This document shows, one piece after another, positions 35,333-46,743 of a DNA stretch of 64,000 nucleotides (the stretch's first letter is position 1; each line of letters starts with the position of its first letter). The translations under genes and the position numbers were made by a program. The stretch is taken from NCBI GenBank assembly GCA_030248195.1, contig JASAND010028019.1, positions 1 through 64,000 of the forward strand, read 5' to 3'. The DNA is from Trissonchulus latispiculum. Its lineage: Eukaryota; Nematoda; Enoplea; Enoplida; Ironidae. The notes under the pieces were generated by a model. That model saw only the letters and a program-made list of their open reading frames with translations, was not told where the DNA came from and did no database searches.

Positions 35333-35720
35333 CAGGGCTTATTCTAGTGGGGGGGGCCCACCCATAAACGACCTTCCCCCCTCCAACATTCGTGATCCCC
35401 CCAAAATCGCCCCCCCAACCCAAAGGGTGCCCCTTTTGGTTATATACCAAATTTTTCCCTGAAAAATTCGCTCAGAAGGCCAAATTTTCAAAAATTTTCT
35501 GGCTTCGCCGCAGGTTTTTACTTATTTTTGCCTTTTTTAACACTAAATCTGCCTATTTTTGCAATAAAAATCAACTTTTACAGTACATGCCAGAAAAATA
35601 GCGGCATTTTTAGCATATTTTTTGAAAAATTTTGCCCCCCCAAAAATTCCTTGCCCCTCGGACTTTTGGGGGCCCCCAAGGAGCGCCCCCCCCAAGAAAA
35701 AATCCCTAGAATAAGCCCAG
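35333..35720. mobile_element. GC-homopolymer MITE, copy 2 (inverted)
   Basis: 388 bp with ends CAGGGCTTATTCTAG and CTAGAATAAGCCCAG; in reverse orientation it matches the copy at 25119-25499 along its length (CAGAAGGCCAAATTTTCAAA, CTGGCTTCGCC). No ORF. Confidence 0.8.
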
Positions 35721-35814
35721 TTGGGTCCGGAAAAATAGGATTTGGGGAAGGTGGTATAAATTTTTTCTTCAAAATTTTAAGAAAAATTTTACGATTGTGC
35801 TAAAATGACGCTAT

Positions 35815-37602
35815 ACAAGAAAGTAAAATGCTCCTCCGGAGCATGGAAAAGTACTATGGGTGGATGTGGTGAGGTTGCGAAATCAAGAGAGGACTAGCTT
35901 TGAAAATGCTTAAGGTGGTGATTCCCTTTGGTCACATAAAGTTTGCACTATTATTACTCATACATTACTTGGAGTTAAGAAGCCATTTTTATATCAAAAT
36001 ACAGCTTGACATTTTCTCTTTTTAATGCATACGATGAAACTAATGTTGCTTTTCTAAAATATTTTTAACACATTTTAGAATAAGTACAATTTTCCAGATT
36101 TTTTGCAGACTCAAGTAAATTTTTTCGCGAGACATCGGTTATATCATTCGATACCCCCATCAAATAGCTGGGGTTGATTTTGTATTTATTGTGAAATCGC
36201 TCTTCGTTATAGAGAAATAAGCAGAAAAGTGTGCCTAACCTGTATTTTGCATACTTTTTCCAAATTTGTCAAGCGATTACTTTAGCTAGAAAGCAGTAAT
36301 CGGGGCAACTAAAAAATCGTCCCTGGGTATATATGCGCAGAACACATCCGTTAAGTAGCAGCCCTCCACCTTGCATGGTGAATGCTCCACAATCTTTGGA
36401 AAAAATTGGTCGTGTTTTGCAAAAACTACATTTTTTATGATAACAACCTACGGGATTGCAGTTGGAAGACGATCATGCGTCGGATAATTTGCCTCCAGGA
36501 GACCTTCACGTCGACACCCTTACTTTGATTTCACGGCTAGCATAGTTCAAGAAATAATAGATTATTTGATTTCTGCAAAAATACCAAGTTTTCGACGCCA
36601 AAATAAGAAAATTGGCTATATCTCACGATAGAGAAAAGCTAGAAAGTCGCTTCAAAAAGCAAACATGTAGAGCTCGACGAGATCATTCGAATGAATATAG
36701 CCATGATTGTATAAATACTGCCAAACTTTCAGAAATTGGGAAAAACCGCCCTGACCAGAAATCTCAAATTTTTGAATCGGGATTGTGCGGAGGGTGTTAG
36801 AACGCTAAAACAACTTAGTTCGGAAAGTTTCGTCAAATTTCATCTTGATTTACGCCGCCAACCAATAATATGTGACCAAAAGGAATCACCACCTTAATAT
36901 GGGCTAGGTTCTAAAAGAAAGGAGGACTAGGTTGTGATCGAACTAAGATGGGCACAGCGTCGCCGAACAACCCATATTCGCGGGCTGTAAATATTATACA
37001 TTCATCTATATCAGTTTCTAGACTTTAAATTATAGCTCCAGATTCTAAATCAGATGATATAATCTATATCCGAATATTCGTACTTCCATGTATTATATAG
37101 TTAGACTTTTCCTTCGAGAAAGTTTAAGCTTACTGTTCATTTTATGCATTCATACAGACAGCATATTTAAAGGATAATTTAATAGCGATTGTCCTTGACT
37201 GAAACCCTGCCGGATTGAACCAATGGTTTTACCGCCACATCCCCATGTTTCTGTCCGATACTTGTCATAGTCCAACTAAATTTAAGGTATATAGCTAGCC
37301 TAAAACTGCCCAGGCAAGCAACTACTATATCTCGCAGATTATATACCTATTCAACATTTTTTACTCTAATGTTGACCGTTCTATATGCGACAAACGCAGA
37401 AGCGAAGCGTGGAAGCCCGCGAATATGGGTTGTTCGGCGACGCTGTGCCCATATTAGTTCGCCCACAACCTAGTCCTCCTTTCTTTTAGAAGCTATGCCC
37501 CATATTAAGCAATTTCAAAGCTAGTCCTCTCTTGATTTCGCAACCTCACCACATTCACCAATAGTACTTTTCCATGCTCCGGAAGAGCATTTTACTTTCT
37601 TG
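35815..37602. mobile_element. Long-inverted-repeat element hosting a TTAA insert
   Basis: The ends ACAAGAAAGTAAAATGCTC and GAGCATTTTACTTTCTTGT begin inverted arms of about 200 bp. The arms continue through CTTGATTTCGCAACC, TAGTCCTCCTTTC and GGTTGTTCGGCGACGC (left arm 35815-35913 plus 36898-36990; right arm 37405-37602). Between the arms is about 400 bp of AT-rich non-coding DNA. The left arm is split by the element at 35914-36893. No transposase is visible. Confidence 0.85.
35914..36893. mobile_element. TTAA-flanked ~1-kb element, copy B
   Basis: Inverted ends GGTGGTGATTCC and GGAATCACCACC, flanked by TTAA at 35910-35913 and 36894-36897. The uninterrupted right arm of the host element has a single TTAA at the equivalent place (about 37504-37507), which confirms the insertion and the 4-bp duplication. 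No ORF. Confidence 0.9.
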
Positions 37603-37929
37603 TCCTCTTAGCAGTTTAAAGATTCTCTGACAATATTCCAATGCTGTTAAACATTGGCCTTAAGATTAGCTCGCTCGTATGTCGAGGCCGAGGGAGAAGT
37701 GGCAAGGGGAGGCCTCCATGAACGAACTTCCCCATCAAAAAAGTGGATCCCCCTTTGGTGCCAAATTTTCCAGTGAAAAAATCAGAAAGCGAAATTTTCA
37801 AAATTTTTCTTGTTTAACTTAACTAGTTTAATTAGACGGCTTAGCTTAATTTTCCGGCTTAATGATGGATGCGTTTCTAGTGAGATTAATGAGTTAAGAA
37901 GGAGCCGAGCATCATCCCGCAAGGTACTT

Positions 37930-38660
37930 ACAGTACACAGGACTATGGGGCCACGTTTCGTGGGGTTTGCCAGTGGTCAGTAGGCCGTAGTGACCACTGG
38001 CCACTTCCATCGGTTTCGGCAATATGCCCATTAAAACGATATAAAAACGTCCGCAACTAAAATCCCGAAAAACTAAGTTTTAGGGAGTTTGACCACTGGT
38101 CAGTAGATCACCTAGACCGTAGTGACCAGTGGTCACTCCCATCAGATCTGAAAATGTGCTCATTGAGGCGAGCGTAATCGATTTACTATAATATGCCCCC
38201 AACCAAAACGCCGAAAGATAGGCCATTTGGCCAGTGGTCAATAGGGCCCAACGGCCGTAGTGACCAACGGTCACTTCCATCGGTTTCGGCAATATACTCA
38301 TTGAAACAACCGTAGTTGATTTACTACATATGCCCCCCAACCAAACCGCCGAAAAACTCTGTCTTAGGCCATTTGACCAGTGGTCAATAGGCCCCATAGG
38401 TTGTAGCGGCCAGTGGTCATTTCCGTCGGTTTCGGCGCTATGCCCATTGAAACAAGCGTAGTTGACTTACTTTATATGCCCACAACCAAAACGCCGGAAA
38501 AGGCTGTTCGTAGCGAGTCTTCCCAACTTTGACCCTGGGCGAGGAACCACGGGAGCCATGCTGACCAGTGGTCACTTCGGGCGGTATCGGCAGTATGCCC
38601 ATCGTTTTCAGCGACCTCGATGTACTATATGTCAGCACCACCCCAAGGCCGAAAAACGCC
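37930..38660. repeat. ~130-bp tandem array with TGACCA palindromes
   Basis: Four to five units contain TTTGACCAGTGGTCAATAGG.., then GTAGTGACCAGTGGTCACT (a 17-bp palindrome in its best copy), CATCGGTTTCGGCAATATGC and a TTTACTATATGCC block. The TTTCGGCGATATGC, GCGACCTCGATGTACTATAT and CCTGGGCGAGGAACCACGGG segments are shared with the flanks of the 30.6-34.0 kb array. No gene. Confidence 0.85.
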
Positions 38661-38699
38661 ATTTTAGTGACTTTTAGACCATTTCTAGTAAAAGTGGGA

Positions 38700-40450
38700 C
38701 AGAGCGAAATTAAAAAATCCCCCTCATTACTTTGTGTGCATTGGCCGAAATATTCAAATAAAATAAACCAAACCGATCTAGCTGCTAGCCTGCGAAAAAA
38801 GTCCACCACAACCGAAGTGCCAAAATAGCTAAAGTCCGACTTTGGGGCCTTGGCACAGAGACAAAATTGGCCAGGTGCCAAAATGATCAAAAAAAGATAG
38901 CATGGGGGGATACTGTCTGCCAACATATAACATTAGTATTGGACCAACATGCCCACAACGTTCCAACACTTCGCTAGAAAATGCACTTCCGAAAAGCGTT
39001 ATTCACCTAGAAAAAACCCAAACGCAAACTAACTGTTGCCAAGTGCAAAAATTTGAAGTTTCGAATTCGAGCCAAAAGTATGGTGATACTTGTAGTACTA
39101 CTCGAGTACTTTACGATGGTAACATTTTTAACCTTCCCGAACCTCTAATTAGCTGGCACCAGGCCAACACGGTCTCCAGGGGGCCGCGCAGACGCCTTTA
39201 CAATTTGGAAAAATTTTGGGTAGGAGTACCCCCCAGTAGCCAGTAGGAAAACATTTCTTAAAAACACTCAAATTATGCATATAAACAGCTGAAAAATTTT
39301 TCAAGGGGGGGCCGACACCCCAAAGGGAGGGGCCCAAATCGCAAAGGGGGGTCCCGGGGCAACCGGCCCCCCCCTGCCGCCGCCACTGGTACCCCCCACC
39401 CCCCTGGTGATAGTATGGGGTAGCCCCCCCGAACCAGTAGCGGCGCCAGGACTTTTTGAAGGGGGGCCGACCCAAAAATCGGGCCAACTCTTTTTGGGAA
39501 CCTTCTAACATTTTTGCCAAATTTTGGCAAATTTTACCTTCATTTTCCAGAAAATTTCTCAATTCTAGCCAAAATATTACAATTTTTAATTTAATTTTAT
39601 TACGATAATAATTTAACTTGCCGATTTTGTGTAAAAAAATTCTTAAAACATGCCAATAAACAGCTGAAAATTTTTCTAGGGGGGCACACCCCATGGGTGT
39701 GGCGGGGCTTCCCGACGGAGGGTGGGAGACCCCCAAAATTTTATGCCATTTTTGGCCACTTTTTGGCCAAAAATCTGGGGGGGGGTAGCAATCTGAAAAT
39801 CGGGAGGGCCGCCAAAATTTGTCATTTTGGTGGGGGGTCCCCCCACCCCCCCTAACTCATCTATGCCACTCCCCAAAGGGAGCGGCCCAAATCGAATATG
39901 GGACCGTGGCCTCATAGTGTCAACAAAAATTTTGGTTGGGGGGGTAAACTACGGAAATTTGGTGGTCGACCCCCGAAATGTGATGGGGAGTACCCCCCGA
40001 ATCCCCCCCCAAATTCGGACCTCAGAAAATTCAAAAAATGGCCTAAAAACTCAAAATTTTCTGTATTTTAATGCTTTTTTGTCAAAACAAGGCTTGTTTT
40101 TATTGTTTTAGGCATTTTACACCGTTTTAAACCAATTTCAAGCCAAAATTTGAGATAATGTTTTGAAAAAATGACCATTTTTAGCAAAATTAACCAAAAG
40201 TGGGGGAGGCCGGGAGGGATAGTCCAAAAATCTGAGGGGGGGGGTAAAGTTGGTCGAAAATTTTGGGGGGAGTACCCCAACCCCCCCCCCTGGTGAAACT
40301 ATGCGTGGCCCCTCCTGGCCACTGCCCCAACCCCCCGCCCCCTAACAGCTCTGTCGGGACGGTCCCGGATGCCACAGTCCCTGGGGTGGGGAGGGGGAAG
40401 GCATTTCCAGGAAAGAGGAGATATTTTTTCAGAGGGGCCAAAAATTGGTA
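38700..40450. repeat. Nested GC-homopolymer elements
   Basis: 39150-40440 is a mosaic of G- and C-run blocks with recurring AGGGGGGGCCGACAC, TATAAACAGCTGAAAA, CCCCACCC..GGTGATAGTATG and CAAAATTTTG segments in both orientations. It looks like several copies of one nonautonomous family inserted into each other. ORFs here are low-complexity artefacts. 38700-39150 shows nothing recognised. Confidence 0.5.
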
Positions 40451-40777
40451 TTTTTTGCTATGTTTTGCACATAGAAACGCTAAAAGCTCTTAAATCGGTC
40501 ATTGAAAAGAAAAACCTAAAACCCGTTTAGTCCTTCCAAAAAGTCTTAGAGAGACAAAGAGGCAAAACTGCTGCTGAGATGTGCATTAGCAGAACAAAAC
40601 TTTGATACAACACCAACAAGTTTTTTTATATCCTTCCGCTTTAAATAACTTCTTCAAACGGTTCTATTTCTAAATAGGTTCCAAATAGACCACATGATAA
40701 GGAGGCTGGCTGCTGCTGTAGTTCCGCTGCTGTAAAAACATTCCTCTCTTTGTCGTTTTCACTTTTGGGATATCATC

Positions 40778-41904
40778 CTAATATTTCACTTCGCTGAAGA
40801 TATTTTCGATTGGATGTCGACAAATTGGACACCCAGGCATTTCCACGTTTTCCCAAAGCTTTCGCATACACCCAAAGCATGTGACATGCATGCAAATCTC
40901 ATTACGTAAGCTTCAGATACAGATACTACATTTCTGGATAAGATCCTCTAAACAAAGAAATTTATTAAGCACAAACTTTTAGAATTCAGCTTCATTATGC
41001 TGCTTTATATCCATGAAAACTTCTGCTCTTTAGAGATCGACTTATATAGAATTAAAAAACTACTGATGAAAATTGCTATATTTGGTGTGATATCCTTTTC
41101 AAAAAATTCAGATTATTACTGTAATTTTTAAAAACCTCTTCTCTGCCAGTAGCCACAGCTGTAGTAACTTCGTCAATATGCTCTTTCTTTCGAGCTTGCA
41201 TATCTTTAATAATGTCTGGCAAGTGGGTCTGAGCCAAATCACTGAATTCAATCCAATATGATCGTGAAGAATGTTCTAATTTCGCTTTATATTGGAGTCT
41301 TCCATTTATTTTCCTCTAAATTATATAATATTGTCATACAATATCTAGTTGCATTTCCACATTTATAGCAAACAGGCTTCAACAAAAACTTTCAATTCCT
41401 TCTAAACTAGAATACAATATTTTGCATTTAGTTTCACTTAAGATTTCAGATGGTTATCAGCATTATTATATTCATGGGCAGTTCACTTTACCTTTTTTAA
41501 AAACTGAACTTTCTCTTTCCTTCTACTGATTATAAATCTGTGAACAGACTCCAAGCAATTCGTGAGATCATCAATGTTTACCCATGAGTTGTAGCGACTT
41601 GCATATCCCCTCCACTTCACTGAATAATCTATAACATATCCTCGTCTTCTCTAAAACAACAATATTAATGAAACTATCTTTTATTTATTTCGTTTAATAA
41701 CGATTTTGTTTGTGTTCTAGTATTAACATGATAAATCCATCAAATTTCAGTAAGCTTGTCAGTCATATTATATATTTACTACTATTAAACAAATAATGCT
41801 ATTTTAAAATAATATTTAATATATTCACTAAATTAGATTTTTGCAAATTTTACCTCTCCTACAATTTTCTCCACCTCCCATATGGACTCGTCACGATTAG
41901 ACAT
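40778..41904 (-). CDS. Tandem-chromodomain plus RING-finger protein
   Basis: Four exons on the - strand: 41904-41854, 41650-41492, 41315-41120 and 40947-40778, 191 codons before the final TAG, in register across GT-AG introns of 203, 176 and 172 bp (phases 0, 0, 1). Residues 9-57 are a chromodomain: WEVEKIVGE, then GYVIDYSVKWRGY and NSWVNIDDL. It keeps all three cage aromatics (W9, W30, Y33) that in HP1/Polycomb-type domains bind methyl-lysine. Residues 74-112 (GRLQYKAKLEHSSRSYWIEF, then PDIIKDM) look like a second, diverged chromodomain or shadow-type module. Residues 142-178 form a complete C3HC4 RING (C142, C145, C154, H156, C159, C162, C175, C178), typical of E3 ubiquitin ligases. One in-frame TGA (40915-40913, codon 147) interrupts the RING. 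The third donor (ACA-GTAATA) is the weakest splice site. A role as a chromatin-directed ubiquitin ligase is inference. Confidence 0.75.
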
Positions 41905-41989
41905 TTTTGCAATGTGAGAATTGAATGTGATACTAGGCTTTAAATTGGAGCTTATATAGCAATAGTATTCCATAAATTTAGTCATCAAA

Positions 41990-42115
41990 CTCTGCGATGT
42001 ATCAATTTTATTTTAACCAATTTGTAACTTTTTCATTGCGCTTAACATTCTCCGTGATGTAGAAACTTTATTTTAACCAATTTGTAACTGATCCATTGTG
42101 CTTAACATTGCTCTT
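41990..42115. repeat. Direct duplication upstream of chromo-RING gene
   Basis: Two adjacent copies of about 60 bp, each with TTTATTTTAACCAATTTGTA and CATTG.GCTTAACATT, lie 90-210 bp upstream of the modelled ATG. They could be promoter elements or a simple duplication. Confidence 0.65.
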
Positions 42116-42369
42116 AATATTGTGCTTAACTGGATTTAAATTGTTGTTCATAGAGTAGTGAACTTGCTACTATATTTCAACCAGTTCTGTTTATGAGAAC
42201 TACTATATAGCTGTATGCTCATTCTATAAAATGCTCATCTAATACAGACTAGCAGATAATACTGCTGCTACTGAGCAGGGAATCAAATACTGACATAGAC
42301 ATCTAGAGCTATACATTATGCTAAACTGGACGCTTACATATATATCAGCTCAGCTATATAGTTTCAACG

Positions 42370-42740
42370 CTTTCGCGATCGAGTGGGCTAAGACGCTAAT
42401 TTCAATTGGTGGTTCGAGTCTCATTGGAATTTAACTGCAAATTATTACAGTATGTGTATGCATTTTATGTGTTTATGGTGATCTTAATGTTATGTATAGT
42501 ATGTTGTAGTTTTTAAAAAGAGAAAAAATAAGAACAAACGTAATGGTAGCCTCAAGGTGTCTCGAAACGTGTCTAACTTGTCTTATGGATCCTGAAACCA
42601 GCTTCAGGTGCCAAGAAGGCACCTGAATTAATCTGCCATTTTGTAATAGGGAGAGGTTTGGGGACCCGGACATTTTCATTAAATATGGCTCCGGATTTGT
42701 TTCAGAACCCGGGTTTTATACCTACTCATGGTTTCCAGAA
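42370..42740 (+). repeat. Dispersed tRNA-headed repeat, copy 2
   Basis: 42370-42425 resembles a Ser/Leu-type tRNA 5' half and T arm: GAGTGGGCTAAGACGCTAAT (A box) and GGTTCGAGTCTC (B box). The following ~300 bp, with GCACCTGAA, GGGAGAGGTTTGGGGACC and AACCCGGGTTTTATACCTAC, matches 12480-12790 in reverse. Probably a SINE; the other copy lacks a recognisable head. Confidence 0.6.
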
Positions 42741-42999
42741 TTTTAAAAATATCTCCAACAGCCCACAATATCAGTATCATTTAAAACTCTCCTATTGTAG
42801 AGCTTTTTGAAGCTTTCTGAAGCTTTTTTGTGAGCTCTTGGAAAGCCAATATCTAAAAATGCACCAAATCTCACGAAAAAGTTTCTAGCTAGAGTAAAAT
42901 CCGCTTAAACAACAACGTCAATAGTTACAGCAAATACTTCCAACTAAAGAAACAGCAATATCACAACATTTCCACTCTACTTTTCCTGCTGCAGAGATA

Positions 43000-43171
43000 A
43001 TGAATGATGACTATTCCGAAATGAATCAGGAAATAATGGATCCTTTCTCTTATTGGTTGAACAAATTTTATTATGACAGAAATCTCCAGAAGCTTTATTC
43101 AGATTTATCGCAATATTTGAATAGGTTGGCGGAACGAGAAAAGGTTGAATTGTTGCCCCTGACCTTTCTTA
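43000..43171 (+). CDS. Possible first coding exon, unrecognised
   Basis: Preceded by a strong acceptor (CTTTTCCTGCTGCAG, 4 bp before the ATG) and followed by a perfect donor (GTAAGTG). 57 codons: MNDDYSEMNQEIMDPFSYW then a Tyr/Leu-rich helix (YYDRNLQKLYSDLSQYLNRL). Phase 1 at the end. It lies 1.1 kb from, and divergent to, the chromo-RING gene. The TTAA element at 43337-44330 would lie in its first intron. A small phase-compatible candidate exon is at 45897-45946. No family recognised. Confidence 0.4.
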
Positions 43172-43336
43172 GTAAGTGTTCGTTATGACTCATACCACAT
43201 GTTCGTAAATCCAACCTCTAAATCGGAAAGAATCTATGCTCCGCCCAAAAGTTTGGGGAAACAAAGGCTGCATGACAAGTCCACACTGACATTCAATTTT
43301 ATTACTCTCTGCCTGAAATGAGATGTGAAGTCTTAA

Positions 43337-44330
43337 GGTGCTGGTTCGGGTATTTGCAGCAAATTTTGAAAGACTGTAATTTGCTCAATTTTTGGTGTTC
43401 AACAATAATTTTTATATCATTTCAAAGCTTAGAATATGCTTGTTACAACTAGGTACAGTATAGCTGTCTCATTTCAACTCTTCGGCTTGAACAACATGAA
43501 ATTTGAACAACAACTTGCAATAACATGAAAACAATTTTTGAACATGGATTTCTCGAAGTGTGGGAAAGCTAAAGAAAAGCGCCCAGTTTAGGCTTCAAAA
43601 GAAACGTCCTCCCGAGGGCTATTTTTCTGAAATTGTTTAACGAGTAAAGAATCTCAAGATTTTGAGAAAAACGTAAATTTTGTTCGATTTTCGTCAAAAT
43701 GTTCAAGTTTGGACGCTTATTTCTCTCGAATTGAAAGACAAAACGCAAAACCATGAAACATAGCCCTCGGCAATGGTCTCAAAATACGGGCGTAAAGCCG
43801 TTTTTAACTGATTGCATGAGCTGAGAGAAATCCGTGTTCAAAACAATTTTGAGTTTTCAAAATTTCACATTTTCGCTGCTGTGCGAAGGCTGTGAAGCCG
43901 CAGAGAGCTCTCCGTTGGACACGGCATGTCCTTTAGGACTACAAATATGGACAATTCTTGACCGACGGACCAACGCTGTTGAAGCTGTCGAAATCCTGCA
44001 ATATTTGATTTTTCGAAAAATGGCCGGTTTTGGCGTTTTGGCCGAAAAATCAATTTTCGATGTTATCTCTTAAACCTTACCGAATCGAAGAATACTGTCA
44101 AGAGTAAAGTTGTAGGTCTTGGTGAGAGGCTTCGAATGACTATAAGTTCATCTTTGTAGGGTGGCCACAGTGCACGTTATGGCGGATTAAATCTAATTTC
44201 TCCAAAACTCAAATTTTCAAGCCGCGATTTTTCTAAAATGTTTTATAGGCTAAATAATGTAATTGTAGCAAATTTGAACGAATTTCAACGACAATTAAAG
44301 CCCAAAAATACACGAACCCGAACCAGCACC
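43337..44330. mobile_element. TTAA-flanked ~1-kb element, copy C
   Basis: Ends GGTGCTGGTTCGGG and CCCGAACCAGCACC, flanked by TTAA at 43333-43336 and 44331-44334. Its ends match copy A at 15308-16313. The internal sequence has no coding frame of note. Confidence 0.85.
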
Positions 44331-44695
44331 TTAAGGCCAAAGATTGATTTTTTCGGAAGGAGCGTACATTACGTTTTTCAATGAAGTTGGCGAAGTAGTG
44401 CCTTTCTAAAAGCAGCATTCTTTAGCTATCATTCCACTTCGTTAATATGACGTATCTTTGTGAAGATTAAACAGTAAAAGTAAGCTGCGCCAGAGTGATT
44501 AGTAGCTACAACAGACTAGCATAAACCGTGCTTTTCTGGTTATGGACCCAAAAAATTCTTGACCACTGCAGCAAAGGAATGCGAATAACAAAAGATATAA
44601 CAAATTCAACAGGACAAACTTTCATCAATGAAAGCTCAAGTTCAAATAGAGAAATAAATTTTGTTTTTTCAAGTTGCTGTAGAAGATGGTTGTGG

Positions 44696-45311
44696 GTCCG
44701 TCAATTTTAAAGTGGCAAAAGAATGTACCTAGATTTCGCAGTTGAGTGATTGCTTCTAATTAGAATTAGCCGAAAGAATTCTCTCTTATTTTGAATCTCA
44801 TTAAAAAGCATGCACACAAAAGACGCATTGTTTCAGAAATAACAGCTTCCAAAAATATGTTCCATATTTCTATTCAAAATTCGCACTCTTATAATTTTGC
44901 ACTCTTAAAACCTCATTAGAAATTTGAGACGAAATTTTATTTGCTGCTATTTGTATGTAGAGTTTAAGTTCCAATATTTGACAGGTGCTACTTTCCACAT
45001 GTAAAGCATAGGGAGTTTTATAGGCAGTTTATAACACAAGCGTTTTCTATTGAGAACTCCTAAGAGCGCTTTGAAATTATAGTAAGAATAGCACACTAAT
45101 TTAACGCCTATGCATAAGTAGCCATGATTCAACAATGACTTTCACAGCATCTGTTAATTCTAATTAAAATTCCAATTTCACCAAACTCAGTCTATTTAAA
45201 ATTAGCAAAGGCGAAACATGAGGCCGCACCCAATCTAATTAAAAATTACTTGTGTAAATATGAATTTTAATGAGATGCGTTCATTCTTTTGCCACTTTAA
45301 AATTGACGGAC
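44696..45311. mobile_element. 616-bp element with 30-bp inverted ends
   Basis: GTCCGTCAATTTTAAAGTGG begins a perfect 30-bp inverted terminal repeat (44696-44725 and 45282-45311). The interior is AT-rich and non-coding. No target-site duplication was recognised. Confidence 0.75.
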
Positions 45312-45319
45312 TCATTTTC

Positions 45320-46700
45320 ATCTCCCTTGTTCATACAAATTTAACACTTATACACAAGTCTTCCCCCTTCTTTCTGTCAGTACATATCTATCTATAATTA
45401 CTTCACATAATGTGTTAATTTGACCATAGCTATCTCTTAACCTTTATTAACATACAAATACACTTACTTACAATAAAGTCTTTATATTACGTTATACAAT
45501 ACACTTTTGTGTTCCCTCTATTATTGTTTCTTTTGCAATTACGTTTATTGTTGTTTTTTACTATCACTATTATTGTTCTTTTTAAATGTATTTTATATAC
45601 GGGGAGGTACATGAGTGAGATACACGAAGTGTGCGCCGCATTATTACACCATTAATCAGACTTTGAACATTAATAGTCAGTGGTCGGACCATTAGTTATG
45701 AAATCAACTTTTCTCATTGTAATTTTAGGTTTTCCTCATTCTTCTCCTAAATCCTTTTCTCACTTTTAAAAGATTGCTTCTGCAACCCGTCAAACACCTC
45801 CGCCCTTACAGAAAAATTGGGCTACCAATTTTAAAAATGCCAATACGCAGAAGTGTTTCTGAATACGCACAGGTAACAAATTATTGCATCTGACAGAAAT
45901 TAGCGGTAAATCAAAAGATAGCACAACAGATTCAGCACTTGCAAAGGTAACAACAAATGATAAATTACCCTATATAAATAAATCTGTACAGACAGTAAAA
46001 CTGGAACGGCGTCGACGTGTGCAACCGGAATGCAGTTACATATCAAAGGGAAAGCAAATTCTGATTCTGATATCATCATAGGGTTGAGGGCATCAGACTT
46101 GGTTGAGCACCAGCACCGTTTACAAATACCCCTGCACAAGTACCTAAATTACGCAGACACAGATTTCGTTCATGAACGAATGCAGTAGCATTAAGCATTT
46201 GAGTAAAACGTACAGCAGCATAGTTTTAAAGAAAAGGTATGTCCTTTGGCTTGGAAGTAGGATAATTTATGTGAACATGAGATTGTAAATTATGTAAACA
46301 TAGAAACTGTATGATTGGCAACGAGGAGATGAGCCAATTTCGGACAATAAGCATCTCGATAAACAAAATGTTTAAAGACCAGAGGCTTAGAGCATCATCA
46401 TTTACATAAACTGTGATCCAGTGATCAAAACGCTTAGAAAAATTAGGGCAATCGGCAAACCTACCTTAAGAAAGAATACCAGATGCAACCTACAATTAAT
46501 TATAAATAAATCACTAAATATTTTACTAAATTCAAATGTACGCCACAAGCTCATTCACCGAAACATTATTATTTTGTAATTTATCTAGCTGAATCTAAAA
46601 TAGATGGTTATCTTATTTAAAAGCTACACCTACTACGCCTGGTTGGGTAGTCCCTAGATGATACGTTTTCCCTTGATGAGTAACAGAGCAAATCTTGAAT
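45320..46700. other. No secure gene
   Basis: 45897-45946 is a small exon candidate (ACAG acceptor, AAAG-GTAACA donor) that keeps phase with 43000-43171. 45976-46188 has an open + frame with GKANSDSDIIIGLRASDL and LQIPLHKYLNYADTDF that reads like coding sequence, but no family is recognised. The rest shows nothing. Confidence 0.3.
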
Positions 46701-46743
46701 TGACCAGCTCTCTACAATGCTATAAGTCTCAGCATGAGAATAC

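Noticed and set aside
39149..40493. Gly/Pro-rich ORFs of up to 195 codons
   Set aside because: They arise from runs of G and C in nested nonautonomous elements and overlap on both strands.
42360..42430. Functional Ser/Leu tRNA gene
   Set aside because: A and B boxes are recognisable, but acceptor and anticodon stems do not close; better explained as a SINE head.
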